From Paralithodes platypus (taxonomy: Eukaryota > Arthropoda > Malacostraca > Decapoda > Lithodidae): 64,000 bases of DNA. The position numbers and the translations under genes were made by a program. Shown here one piece after another: positions 53,280 to 63,988 of the stretch (position 1 is the stretch's first letter; each line of letters starts with the position of its first letter). The notes beneath the pieces were generated by a model. That model worked only from the letters and a program-made list of their open reading frames with translations, did no database searches and had not been told where the DNA came from. The stretch is from NCBI GenBank assembly GCA_032716605.1, contig CM064492.1, positions 54,978,364-55,042,363 on the forward strand, read 5' to 3'.

Positions 53280-56200
53280 CTAGACCCTCTGCCTTAAAGC
53301 TATACATGGTAAGGAAGGTTTATCTAGAGCAACTGACAAGTATCTAGTCAAAAACGTATGATTAGACGCCCACAACTGTGTGGACGAAATATCTTCTACT
53401 AAAAAATTCTTCAGGAAACGTAAAGAGGCTGCCCATTTGCGTAAATCGTGGGCCCGACCCACAACGCCGGGATTACTCTCTTTAATGACTTCGACCAGAA
53501 GAGAAGCTAATCTCCGTTTCAGTAAGCGTTTACCCGTACTCGCTACCCATAAAGCACCTTGGGGGTTTAGAGGAGCTACTCGCAAATATTTGGTTAGAGC
53601 TTGCACTGGACATAGATTATGATGCACCTTTCCCCTTTTTAACGCCGGCACCGTGAACTCAGAAAACACGTGTGCACTGTGCTCATTCTTGGCTACAAAT
53701 CCCGGGGAAGGTGCAATGTGAATACATTCATTAAGTCTACCAAACCTAAGGCAATTAGGTGTGTTGCTCATCGCCGCCAGCTCAGACACTCTGTTCCCGG
53801 TGGCCAAAGCCAAAAGGAATACAGCCTTTTTTAAGAGTAATGCAAAATCTGCAGTATTTTGGTACAGACGAGAGTGAAGTAAAGACAAAGCTTTGTCCAG
53901 AGACCAAGTAGGCATGAGCTGACAGGGAGGTGGGCGGAGTTTAAAACAAGCCCTCATAAAATCTGTTTCCTCCGCCACCGGTATGGAGAGACCTGTAAGG
54001 TCTAAAAAGGGCACTCTAATTGCAGTTAAGTGATTTTTTAACGTTACCACAGATAAATGTTTCTGCTCAAACAGATAATTTAAATAATTAAAAACTAAAG
54101 CTACTGATGGCACAGTCTGTTCTGTTCTAATGATCCAAGAAGTAAAGGCTTGCCAATGTGAGTGATACTGTCGTTTCGTAGACTGAGTATATTGATTTAA
54201 TAATTTATTGGTCACATCTCTACCGTATGGTGCTAGCCACTTGGCCTCCTGAATGTCCATAATGCAAAAGTCAGCGAGGTCGCTAGGTTGCCAATCGTGT
54301 CTAAGTGGAAATACCCGACCGGGAGCGACACCGGGTGCGGGCACCACGTCTTTAATTGCTGGTACCACAACTGCGCCGGCCACAGGGGCGCGACTAGTGA
54401 GACTAAGCCTCGATAATCTCGTAGTTTGTTCACTACGTGGCACATTAGTGACGCATCTGGCGGCGGAAACAGATAGATGGAGCTCCATCTGTTCCAGTCT
54501 GTCACTAGGGCGTCTGGCCCCCCTGCCGGCGTTTTCGTCCGGCGGGCGAGGTATAGAGGGAGTTTGTGAGTCTCCTCGGACGCAAACAGATCCACTTGTG
54601 GATGGGAGAGCTCTGCAATCATTAGGTTGAAAATGGGTTGCTTGAGCTCCCATTCTACTGTCGTGCTCTGTCTCCGGGACAGAGCGTCTGCCCAGACGTT
54701 TGCTACGCCTGGGAGATAAGATGCGTGAAGATAAATGTCTAGTCTGTTGGCTAGAGTAAAAATATCTTCCGACACGTTTAGCAACTTCCTTGACCTCGTT
54801 GACCCCTGTTTCTGAATATAGTGAACTGCGTTCAGATTGTCCATTCTGAAGGCCACCGACTTGCCCCGTAAAGCAGGGCCGTGAGCCTGAAGGAAATACA
54901 AGGGGACTAGTAATTCTTTGACATTGATGTGGGAGATTTCTAAGTGGGACCAAAGCCCCTGACCCTGGTGCCCCTGATTTGACTGAAATCCCCAACCTAT
55001 TGTGCCTGACGCATCCGTGTCTACCCATACCGTTGGCGGAGGAGAGGTCCATGACATTATTGAGTGCAACGTTTCCCTCTTCGCCCAGACCGCTAGTAAG
55101 GTGTGGATTAATTTCGGGATGGGCCATAATTTTCCCGCCGGTAAGAGTGGGAAATATTTGTTGCCTTCCAATATTAAACGTTTTACTTTCAACCGGCCCA
55201 ACATAACAGTTAGTTGAATCCAGTTGAGAGAGCCGACCAGAGACTCCCAGACCCTCCGCGTCGTAGTCAGACTGTGGAGAAACATGAACAGTTTCCTGCG
55301 AAACCTGTTGCGATTGTCCACACTCTGACTCAGAGTGAGAGCAGCCGTGTCCCAGACCAGCCCTATCCACCGAATTACTCGTGAGGGAACAAGGTTTGAC
55401 TTTACCAGATTTACCTTGAACCCTAGAGTTTTGACATGATTTAAAATGATGTTGACATGTTTGATGCATAATTGTTGTGTCTCTGCCACCACCAGCCAGT
55501 CGTCTAGGTACCACAAAACTCTGATAACTTGTTTTAACAACGGCATCAGGGCTTGCCGGACTAATTTCGTGAATAATCGAGGTGCCAGGTTCAAACCGAA
55601 TGGCATCCGTTGAAAAACAAAATTTTGGTGCCTGATCCGTAAGGCCAAAAACCTTTGAAATCTTTTGTTGACCGATACGTGCCAATAGGCGTCTGTCAGG
55701 TCTAGGGAACACATCCAACCTCCCGGCGGAAGTGTTAGTCTGATTTGGTGTACTGTTAACATTCGGAATGACTCGTTGTGAATGTGAAGGTTCAGATAAG
55801 ACAGGTCTACGACCGGTCTCATCTGAACACTGTCCCTTTTGGGAACCAAAAATAGCTTGGACGTGAATACAGGGTAATTTGGGGGGACCGGGATGATGAC
55901 ATTCTTGGCAATCATTTCCTGGACCAGTGACTCCACCTCTAAAGAAACAAAATTCGCCGTTGTCGGCTGACGTAAGCGAGGTCGCCGGAGCCACTGCCAA
56001 GTGATGCCTTTGCGTGCCACCATCCGTGCCCAAGTGTTTAACGGCCGTGCTTGGTGACACGTTCGGAACGACCCAGTTAGCAGACAAGGGTTCGCCGGCT
56101 GTACTACCCTCGGATCCGCCGGCCTTAAGATTGGCACCGGGAGTGAGAGAGACTTTAGTTTTTTGATGGTGGGGTTGGTGGTGCTGGACGCTTCGCCGGC

Positions 56201-56390
56201 TGGCTGGTGTTGGCCGAAGACGGGCCCTGACCTGGCTTATTATGGCCGCGTCCTCTCTGACCTGAAAACCTACTCTGTCTATGCCTGTACTGACCTTGAG
56301 AGGATGGGGAGGACTTAGGTGGAAGAAAGGGCTTAGATCACCCCGGCTGAGCTTTAGCGGCTGGCCTGGGTTTGGGGAAGTTAAAGGCAT
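53280..56390 (-). CDS. DIRS-A3 tyrosine recombinase, long overlapping frame
   Basis: Longest frame in the window, about 1,036 codons. Recombinase homology is confined to roughly the last 350 residues: MDIQEAKWLAPYGRDV, LNQYTQSTKRQYHSHW (core-binding part), ATGNRVSELAAM (Arg), RAHDLRKWAASL (His and Arg) and NHTFLTRYLSVAL (Tyr). The preceding 680 codons overlap RT-RNase H (54233-56137) and read Ser/Arg/Gly-rich sequence without known domains. No stop or frameshift. Translation may start inside or come from frameshifting off RT; the listed Met is only the first in the frame. Confidence 0.88.
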   Translation of the reverse strand: MPLTSPNPGQPLKLSRGDLSPFFHLSPPHPLKVSTGIDRVGFQVREDAAIISQVRARLRPTPASRRSVQHHQPHHQKTKVSLTPGANLKAGGSEGSTAGEPLSANWVVPNVSPSTAVKHLGTDGGTQRHHLAVAPATSLTSADNGEFCFFRGGVTGPGNDCQECHHPGPPKLPCIHVQAIFGSQKGQCSDETGRRPVLSEPSHSQRVIPNVNSTPNQTNTSAGRLDVFPRPDRRLLARIGQQKISKVFGLTDQAPKFCFSTDAIRFEPGTSIIHEISPASPDAVVKTSYQSFVVPRRLAGGGRDTTIMHQTCQHHFKSCQNSRVQGKSGKVKPCSLTSNSVDRAGLGHGCSHSESECGQSQQVSQETVHVSPQSDYDAEGLGVSGRLSQLDSTNCYVGPVESKTFNIGRQQIFPTLTGGKIMAHPEINPHLTSGLGEEGNVALNNVMDLSSANGMGRHGCVRHNRLGISVKSGAPGSGALVPLRNLPHQCQRITSPLVFPSGSRPCFTGQVGGLQNGQSERSSLYSETGVNEVKEVAKRVGRYFYSSQQTRHLSSRILSPRRSKRLGRRSVPETEHDSRMGAQATHFQPNDCRALPSTSGSVCVRGDSQTPSIPRPPDENAGRGARRPSDRLEQMELHLSVSAARCVTNVPRSEQTTRLSRLSLTSRAPVAGAVVVPAIKDVVPAPGVAPGRVFPLRHDWQPSDLADFCIMDIQEAKWLAPYGRDVTNKLLNQYTQSTKRQYHSHWQAFTSWIIRTEQTVPSVALVFNYLNYLFEQKHLSVVTLKNHLTAIRVPFLDLTGLSIPVAEETDFMRACFKLRPPPCQLMPTWSLDKALSLLHSRLYQNTADFALLLKKAVFLLALATGNRVSELAAMSNTPNCLRFGRLNECIHIAPSPGFVAKNEHSAHVFSEFTVPALKRGKVHHNLCPVQALTKYLRVAPLNPQGALWVASTGKRLLKRRLASLLVEVIKESNPGVVGRAHDLRKWAASLRFLKNFLVEDISSTQLWASNHTFLTRYLSVALDKPSLPCIALRQRV
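54233..56137 (-). CDS. DIRS-A3 reverse transcriptase-RNase H
   Basis: Most complete RT of family A. The N-terminal part (PANPCLLTGSF, MVARKGITWQWL) leads to LVPKRDSVQMRPVVDLS, SLDLTDAYWHV, QRMPFGLNLAPR and catalytic WYLDDWLVV (about 55490-55515). RNase H has WVDTDASGTIGWGF, NVKELL, FRMDNLNAVHY and ANVWADALSR. The C-terminal region with HPQVDLFAS and YLFPPPDASL ends near the YR core. All catalytic residues are present, unlike A2. The start follows the first Met; gag ends 18 bases upstream in another frame, so reinitiation or frameshifting is plausible. Confidence 0.9.
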   Translation of the reverse strand: MPILRPADPRVVQPANPCLLTGSFRTCHQARPLNTWARMVARKGITWQWLRRPRLRQPTTANFVSLEVESLVQEMIAKNVIIPVPPNYPVFTSKLFLVPKRDSVQMRPVVDLSYLNLHIHNESFRMLTVHQIRLTLPPGGWMCSLDLTDAYWHVSVNKRFQRFLALRIRHQNFVFQRMPFGLNLAPRLFTKLVRQALMPLLKQVIRVLWYLDDWLVVAETQQLCIKHVNIILNHVKTLGFKVNLVKSNLVPSRVIRWIGLVWDTAALTLSQSVDNRNRFRRKLFMFLHSLTTTRRVWESLVGSLNWIQLTVMLGRLKVKRLILEGNKYFPLLPAGKLWPIPKLIHTLLAVWAKRETLHSIMSWTSPPPTVWVDTDASGTIGWGFQSNQGHQGQGLWSHLEISHINVKELLVPLYFLQAHGPALRGKSVAFRMDNLNAVHYIQKQGSTRSRKLLNVSEDIFTLANRLDIYLHASYLPGVANVWADALSRRQSTTVEWELKQPIFNLMIAELSHPQVDLFASEETHKLPLYLARRTKTPAGGPDALVTDWNRWSSIYLFPPPDASLMCHVVNKLRDYRGLVSLVAPLWPAQLWYQQLKTWCPHPVSLPVGYFHLDTIGNLATSLTFALWTFRRPSG

Positions 56391-58646
56391 GTTTCTTAGA
56401 AGGGGTGGGACTGTGTTTAAAGGCCTGCGCCATATTAAACACCGTTCGCCACACGTCAGGGGACATTAAAGAGGGAGTAAGCACTGGTGACATGACCACC
56501 TGATTCGCAATGCGATCAGGCAGTTTGCGGACTAAAGACATTCTGAGGTCTTGTCTCGCTCGTACCGCCTCAAGTAAGGCGGTGCGGATGTCACCCAGAG
56601 ATTGGATTGACGACTGAAGAAGCAGTCGCCGGGACAATTCAACCGATCGTCTGGCATCCGTGTGGACCGGAGCAAAGACTTTGCTACCTGTTGAGACACT
56701 ATGTATTGAGAGAACAGGCGAAAAGCTTTCCCCCTTAGCCTAAATTCTCGGTCTAGGTGAGTTGGGGTAGGGGTAGTGAAGGGTCTTTTAGCTCACAAAG
56801 ATTAATTTTAGGGGCAGCTAAGAAAGCAAACAAAGCTGAAGGGACTCCGCCGGCAGAACATACTGGCATGGAGAACTACGAATGAGTATCTTGAGGGATC
56901 TGGTGGGAAGTTTTGGAAGTAAATGTGGTCGCAAAGTTTTGAGCCTCTGTCTCCCATTCCACCCAAGGTCCTGGACCCAACTGCCCCACCTTCAAGACTG
57001 GATTAGCTGCTTCGTCTGTGACGGTTTGTAAATCAAGTTCTGGAGTGAGAGCTGACAGAGTCTTAATGTCATTAAACCCATCCAGCTTAGACCAGTCTGA
57101 AAACAATTTTGAAGCTGAGGCAGGGGGTAAAGCCGGCTTAGTAGCATAAACAAAATAGTCTTGGTGATAATAACTAGGTATAGCCTTTATATTAACGTCT
57201 AGTACATTTCCCAAAGTATCCAAGGCCCTTAATTTCTTAGATTTATTGCCCTGGATGACCCACTCACGCGGTACTGGGAGTTCCCCTGACAAGGTAGGTT
57301 GGGCAAGCTCTGGTTTAGTGGGGGTCAAAAGGACCCATGACTCGTCTGGTCCGTAAAGCAAGGGCATAGCTACCTTTCTGAGAGGCGCCTTGTCTAGAGG
57401 GGTGGATTGACATCCGTTATAACCCTTACATTCGAAGTGGTCAATTCCGCCGTAGCAGGCCTAGTAACCACTGATGGTGACAGAGTGGGAGGGTGAGGGA
57501 TCTGAGTTAAAGCAATAGAAGTCATCAGAGGCCGTACCGTAGAACTTGTCGTGGGAGCTCCCAAGTCCACTGTGGGAGTTTCCTGTTGTTGGCCAAAAAA
57601 TTTAGATAAAGCATTACTAAGTAGCCCATCAATTTCCTGTGCAGTGACAAATTGACTTGATGATGTACTCACTGGTGAATCATTAATATCCTGCGCGGCG
57701 TCTAAGCCTGAACCTGACTCTTGCCCTTCCATATCCGAAATTATTGAAACCTCGTCTTTCTCATCCTGTTCCTCCTGAGAAGATCCCGCCGAAGCTGGGG
57801 TACCTTGTTGCCAAGATAAGTCAGGAATAGAGGATGGGATCGCCGCGTCCCTGTGGACGTCAGCTACTGTGTGACTAGTTTGAGCCGGAAGTGGGTGGTC
57901 AGACCCCGGCCGAGAAAATCGCCAAACACCGAGGCCTTGGCCTACACTCTCTTGGGAGTCTGAAACACTCTCAATCACTGATCCCCCTGAACTCTCCAAT
58001 TCCAGGGTTAAAATATTAATGGGTAAATCATCTTTAGGTACAGGTACCGTACTGGACCCTTGAGACCGAACACAAACTCTGTCTGGGGTAGAGGTACGAT
58101 GAGAAGCACTAGAAACTGGCGAATGTAGGGAGGCCTTTCTATTATGGGAATCCTTTTTGGAAGATTTATGGCTGCGGTGTGACCGTGACTACTCTTCGAT
58201 TTGGAGGATTTATCGCCGTGACCACTGGTGGAACTTTCCGTCTTACTCTTCTTACTCGACGGTGAAGAGGCAAGACTAGGTGGCTGGTGTCTGAGAGGTG
58301 ACCTAGACCGAGATCTCTCCCGAGACGAGGAGGCTGCCGCCGGGGGTGTAGGCTCTCTTGGACGTTTCGTAGTAGCAGCAGAAGACACAGAACCCTGACC
58401 AGTCTCCGCTGGCTTACGACTAGTTACTCGAGAGGAACGTTTAGGGGGAGGGTGCTCGGTCTTATCATTGTCGCGGAGGACCTTGACACTTAATTGGGAG
58501 CAAAAGGAACAGTTGCGCATCACCCACAGACCCCTTGAACGGTCTAGACATTTAACACACTTTATGCAAAGAGTGTGCGCAAAAATAGGGATACCGGCAC
58601 AGGTAGGGGTAGTGCATAAAGCAAAAACTGGGGCCAAGGTAGCCAT
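56155..58646 (-). pseudogene. DIRS-A3 gag-like protein, frameshifted
   Basis: Start MATLAPVFALC with Cys pairs (CTTPTC, CIKCVKC, CSFC) suggesting a zinc-binding N-terminus, then an RS-rich segment (SSRERSRSRSPLRH) and a Ser/Lys-rich tract. The frame shifts between 58010 and 58150, again near 57390 (PVREWV block still readable in 56876-57367), and between 56640 and 56870. The end is RPAPPTPPSKN, parallel to PPPPPPKN in A2. About 830 codons if breaks are ignored. RS repeats and Cys cluster are seen; the capsid or RNA-binding role is inferred. Confidence 0.75.
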
Positions 58647-60403
58647 GACAGAGACTGGTGGGGAAAACTACTGCCGGGTCTGTATTGGTCCGCCGGAGCC
58701 CAGCTCTGGAAAAAAGAAAATTTCCAGGAATTAATGCTCATAAGGTTAACCCAACATGTTCGCACACAAGTGTTAATAACCCACCGGGTAACGAGATGTA
58801 ATGACACAACGATCACAGCTCGCTACGCGGCGGGGTTCAGAATATCTAAACATATCTTTTAAGAAAGTGAAGAATACCCTCTGACATAATATAAAGGACC
58901 AGCATGGCGTTTATAGTCTTTCTGGTGGTGACTGTTTCAAGATTCAATTTTGGAAAACAACCCCCCACAAAGATGCCGGCCCTTGAATTATTTAGCAGAA
59001 TAACACAGGGCAGGCTGATACGAGATCTGATTTCTAACGAATTGTCACAAAAGATCGCCGTAAGTTTGAAGGCGGCGATACATAAACGTATCTCTCAATT
59101 AAGTGGTTAATCAAAATTGAATTGTAAATTCCTTATTTCCTCCTCCCAGGAGCACCCGCCGGGTGTAAAAACGATGTTAACCCTAATTGAACCTTCGATC
59201 GCCGTAAGTGTAAAGGAGGCGATACATATAGTATCACTAAAATGGATCGGTTAACTTAACTGAATGACTTAGTTGTTCATCCCACCCTACCAAGGTGCAC
59301 CCGCCGGGTGAGATGTCAAAACGTTAACCCCATAAGTTCCTGTCCCCACTTCTTTGTAAAAGATCGCCGGGGAGGAAAGCCCTTAACAACAGCTAGGTTT
59401 TTCCTGTGGTTTGTAAAACCGGGTAGAAAAACTTCATAACATATGTCCGCATGAACAATGTTAGATGGGTACAGCCACTCCGCCGGGAATCAAAGGGAGC
59501 CTGAAAACAGGCACCAACACAGAGACGCAGTCCTGGAGAGCCACAGACACCTCATCGCCGGGGACACAAGCCTGTGTTGAAACCACGCGTGGCCCAACAC
59601 GGCTCTCGGCCGGGTTTTTTCATGGTGTAACCGAGAAAAAACCCGCCGGAAGGTAACCCACCCCGTTCAGAAACCATCTGAACGCACATAGGACTCGAAG
59701 GAAAGCCAAGCACGACTAGCCTAGGGTCCACACAATAATCCGTGGAATTAGCCAATACACAACTAAACCAGGAAACAAACATAGTCCGTGGAATTAGCCA
59801 ATACACAACTAAAACCCGGATACACATGACACAGTAGGACATATTTATAAAATAAACAATAACACTTGTACATGTGGCAAAGCTACGAGCGGCTGGCTAG
59901 GGCTAAGTAGACGGCATAAGAAATGTTGAAATATAAACAAAAAACACTGGAAATATAACAACAGGAACCACCGCCAACACACCACTGTAGCAAATACTTC
60001 CGGCAAAGGGAAGACTGACTCGGGACCCAGAAAAAACTTCACTAAGTGAAGAAAAATACGCTGGGAACGTCAGTAAGCAACGCTTACCTCATCAGAAAGA
60101 TAAAAGGCAGCATAATTAACGCGTAATGAAAGCCGCCTGCATCACAAGCTAACTCAACTGTGAAAAGATCACAAGTCCACAACAGGACCACGAGGGTACA
60201 CCCGAAATAGATGCCCCAAACACACGACCCAAAATACACTGCACTGCGGGCAACCAGCCCAGGACACTCCTGCTATGCCTATCCTAACCTTACTCGATAC
60301 ATCCCGGAGTAAACAAATGAGAAAAAACTCACTAGGGACGCAACAAATGCGGAACCAGCGGAGCGTGGGGAGACACGTCCGGGCAGGCTGAGCGCAGAGC
60401 AGA
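58647..60403 (-). other. DIRS-A3 5' leader with repeated GCCGG hairpins
   Basis: Aligned over much of its length with 11389-13003. It has recurrent CACCCGCCGGGTG, AAAGATCGCCG and AACCGAGAAAAAACCCGCCGG motifs and a duplicated CGTGGAATTAGCCAATACAC (59740 and 59790). Not coding. Confidence 0.7.
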
Positions 60404-60711
60404 GAAGGAAGAATGACGCCTGAATCAGCGTCTGGTCAAAGATCCACACAAGTACATCCACGATATGATGGAAAGCTTATTGGATAGTTATTCTTATTTT
60501 CTTTTTGTTTTTATTTTTTACGAAGTTTTTTCGTAGTGAGAACCTAATTCATAATGACTGAAGCCATGAGTGAGGTTGCGTGCGCTCATGATGAAGGCTC
60601 CTCAGTTTTTAAATGCTCTGCGCGGTAGATTCAAACTACGGCGGATTAGTGTTTGAAGAGGATGCCTTATGTAATAGGCATGTTCGTCAATGATGGATAT
60701 CACTAATAAAT
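60404..60711 (-). repeat. DIRS-A3 left ITR
   Basis: Matches 3335-3640 of A1 as an inverted repeat within A3. Near the outer end TGATGGATATCACTAATAAAT replaces the usual GGAGGGGCC block. Confidence 0.87.
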
Positions 60712-61500
60712 ATGCCCAAACTAGAAATTATTTCCGGGTACTCTAGGCTTGCTCGTACTATAATAAAGATGTCTTAACATATTACAGACACTCCCGGGTA
60801 CCAATAAGTAACATCACTATCAGACTTACGATAGATACGAGAGCTTAATAGTACTTCTATCTAGTTAGTCGAATACCAATATCCCCGGATGGTATCATTT
60901 TACCAAAACAAATATAAAACCTTTGAAACGGCACCTGTTTAAGTGCGTTTCATACGTTTGCTAGTACAGTATGCGTTTTCATACTCAACCTTGAAGGTTT
61001 ACACAGATCAGCTGGAACAACAGTGACCTTGTCATGTAAGGTTTCTCTTGTCATTTGCTCTGTTTAGGATTATCGCCGGGTACTCTAGGCTTGGTCATAC
61101 GATAATAAGGATGTCTTAACATATTAGAGACATATTACGATACCAGGCACCATGACATAGTTCATAGTTTCACTATGACAGGCCCGGGTACCGAACAAAT
61201 TGAGACCACCATATGGGTGCTGTGTTACCCAAAGCCTTGTCATACTATGACAAGAACAAGTCCGAGTAACAGTAAGAGTAACAGATATTATTTTACCGGG
61301 TACCCTAAGCTTTGTCACACTTTAATAAAGACAAACCAGGGTTCCAATAATGGAATCAAATGGAAATTATTGCCGGGTACCTTAGGCTTGGTCACATTAT
61401 AATAAGGATGTCATACCATATTAGAGACAGGCCCGGCTACCAGTAATTAACATAACTATTAGACTTACGATAGAAACGAGAGCTTACATAAGTACTTCTA
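60712..61500 (+). repeat. DIRS-D leader repeats, CCGGGTAC type
   Basis: Four or more diverged units with GCCGGGTACTCTAGGCTTGG, ATAATAAGGATGTC and ATATTAGAGACA (about 60735, 61075, 61300, 61375). Related motifs lie left of A3 at 47915-48168, consistent with A3 having split one leader. Confidence 0.65.
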
Positions 61501-61539
61501 TCTAATTAGCTTATTTAAAGTAAACAATACAAGGCTAGA

Positions 61540-62340
61540 TCCTAATTTTGCCCAAGTTAAGTAGGCCTAGGCCTAATAAGTCCTATTTACATCTCTCTAT
61601 GCAACATTGACTCCTTGGTATTGATTCACAGGCTCAGGTAATGCTCAGGTAATACCAGAGAAGAATCTGGACATCAATCAAATCGTTCCCTCCCGGCCAA
61701 GTGATACCCTCAGCAAGAGATGAACAGTATTCCAGATTTCAAGGCCAGGGTAGACCTAACCATTTCACCTGTTACTCCCTTCACTCGGCTAACAATACCG
61801 TAATCTTTAAGGTGAGTTAACTGGGCAAAACTCTAGAAGTTTCAGGTTCACCTACTAAGTAGATTCTCACTAACTACATAATTTTAATTAATTTCCAGGA
61901 AATTAGTACAAGTTTTCTTTCCCTTTCTAAAAAGGCTATACCTGACTAAAAAATTACCAAGTAATTATACCCAGTTACACCGAGTAATAATTCACTAGAC
62001 TATTCCTTAGATAAAAGGCAACTGCAGTTTATTTAATATAAACGATGCATGACTAGATCCTATTTTGCCAAATCTAGGCAGATCTAATAATTCCGGTATT
62101 ATTTCCACCATGCAACATTGACTCCTTGGTATTTCACAGGCGAGCTGCTGCATTACCGGAGAAGAGGCTCTTCAACAATTAGAACGATCCCTTTCGGACA
62201 AATAATAACCACTGGAGGAGCCCAACACCTTACATTTTAAGGCGAGTTCATTTTTACAAAACACTAAACGTTTCCGGCTCACCGGCTAAGTGACGATGTC
62301 ACTAAGTGACTAAGTCACTAATCATAATTTTGTTAATAAC
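61540..62340 (+). repeat. Diverged tandem duplication of about 500 bases
   Basis: CAACATTGACTCCTTGGTAT, preceded by GACTAGATCCTA-like sequence and followed by CAGG(C) and ACCGGAGAAGA-type sequence, occurs at about 61604 and 62114. No coding frame. Confidence 0.6.
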
Positions 62341-62479
62341 CATGACCCAAAAAACCATTTATGTCCTCGGTCACATGTAAACAAGTGTTATTATCTGTGT
62401 GGGGTTCGGTAAAAGTCTTACATTTCAGGTACCTTAAACAAAATATCCAGGTATTATGGAGGCAAAGTATGTAAGCTTT

Positions 62480-62930
62480 TTTAGAAATATCTTTTTCTAG
62501 AACCCCTAGCTCCTCTCCATCTCCTGACAATAAAATGTCTGGATCTAGCAGGAAAAGACATAGGTCCTCCAACTCAAATTCTTCCAGTAAATAAACAGAG
62601 GAAAGTGAGCAAATCTCAAACTAAAAGGCGACCTGCTAAATACCAAACTTCCCCGACTCGACTCGCAGTCATGATTTCAAAATCCTGCATTCTACACCAC
62701 ATACCCCCAGACTTTTGACATTGTCTAATGTGGTCAGCCACCCGGCTAACCCTATTACATCAAGAAAACATAAATTACCTGTCTCATCTACTTCCTTGAC
62801 TGATCCAAGTTCTGAGGGTATCAGTTCCCCTCCACTTTCCCTAGTACAGTTAGCTGATACTATTGAACAGCAATCTGAAGAAACCCAGTTGCTTGCTCCA
62901 CCCACATTAACACACAAAGAGCGGGTGGTA
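62480..62930 (+). pseudogene. DIRS-D gag-like N-terminal region
   Basis: The frame around 62505-62578 reads SSSPSPDNKMSGSSRKRHRS and then Ser/Asn-rich residues, similar in style to the RS region of family A gag. After a stop another frame gives KVSKSQTKRRPAK, and a third (62715-62930) gives STSLTDPSSEGISSPPLS with LADTIEQQSEE. Position after a repetitive leader fits gag, but sequence similarity to family A is weak, so this is a tentative call. Confidence 0.4.
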
Positions 62931-62934
62931 GGGT

Positions 62935-63740
62935 ATTTTACACTGTGCCGCCCAGCGTTTTTTTTTTACCCTAAATAGGGTTGTTTCCGTGCTCATTTTC
63001 ATGCATAAACAAGACCCAGAGCGTAAAACAAGTATCTATCCCTGAAAGGGCGTAAACAGAGCTTTCCAATTACACCCGAACCATCCTTGTACGACCACTG
63101 GTTCTCGTGCAACGATCGTGCAACACGAGTGCAAAAAACCTAAAATAAAGTAATTTCCGTACATAATTCCCTGTGTAGCGAGTGAAAGAGGGGGGAGGAA
63201 GGTGGTATACAGTTCAGTACATCCACGGTGGTCGTGGGGAGCGGTCATAAGGTTACTACGCTCGTCCCACCGCTCAGCTCTCTCTCTCAGCAACATTACG
63301 TGCTGAAAATGGCACTCGACATATGTGGTGCACCGCCACATAGTCCACATTTATTTAACTCGACAGATGTCGTGCGCCGTTGGTTAAGGGTTAAAGCACC
63401 CTAAACTGATTCAGGTGAATATTGAAGCTGAAGTACTTAAACCCATACACTAATCCTACGGACTTACCTGTTCGTTTAGACCCTTCTCTGGCAGCTCCAG
63501 ATATTTTGGTCACAGTACGGTTGGGGCAATACGGAAAAAAGTACTTCCTAAGGATACCCCAGAACCTTTGGTCATAAGCAATACTATGGTAGGGTGGTAT
63601 AAATTGGAAACCAGTAACCATACCGAAGAGGGTTGGAGTAGAATGAGTACCATGGCTATCCATTAGTACAAAGTGCAAGAAGAGTTTCCTGATATAGTCC
63701 CTACTCAGAGCCCGCCTGGTGGCTTGGTGGGTGAACTTCA
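62935..63740. other. Unassigned insertion-like stretch
   Basis: Lies between two gag-like pieces that both carry a D-x-IEQ motif. It includes ACCCTAAATAGGGTTG and GTTAAGGGTTAAAG near its left and middle parts. No transposase or clear inverted ends were found. A plus-strand reading with LDPSLAAPDILVTVRLGQYG is open for a short distance but unrecognised. Confidence 0.35.
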
Positions 63741-63757
63741 GGTAGTTTCTTAAATCT

Positions 63758-63988
63758 ATGCATGAGTTGACAGACAAAATTGAACAGAAATTTACGTCTT
63801 TAGATAAAGCTATCCGAGATCTCCAAAGTAGGTCTCTGGCTCCACCCATGTTACAATATGCCATACCAGACACAGTCCCACTGTCTCATTTACCTGTCCA
63901 GCCTAAACAACCTGCTCATGAAATGTTTAAGAAGCTTGCCCCTCTACTAATTGGTGAATCTCGATACTGGAAACAATTACCAGGATAG
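63758..63988 (+). pseudogene. Coiled-coil-like fragment, possible DIRS-D gag continuation
   Basis: Short frame: MHELTDKIEQKFTSLDKAIR with heptad-like hydrophobic spacing, followed by LAPPMLQYAIPD and KKLAPLLIGESRYWKQLPG. The opening echoes LADTIEQQSEE at 62850, suggesting the same protein or a repeat. The ESRYWKQLP block may correspond to DDSWVSL-type sequence in family A gag; this is a guess. Confidence 0.35.

Larger units (their letters stand above)
48170..60711 (-). mobile_element. DIRS family A copy 3 (A3), complete with both ITRs
   Basis: Right ITR 48170-48519, ICR 48594-48689 with a tandem duplicate, YR, RT-RNase H, gag, leader and left ITR 60404-60711. It is interrupted only by the 2A-LINE at 49580-53246. 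Without that LINE and the 347-base duplication it is about 8.5 kb. YR and RT frames are open, gag is frameshifted. Flanks show no direct repeat; both sides carry CGGGTAC-type leader repeats of the element it entered. Confidence 0.9.
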
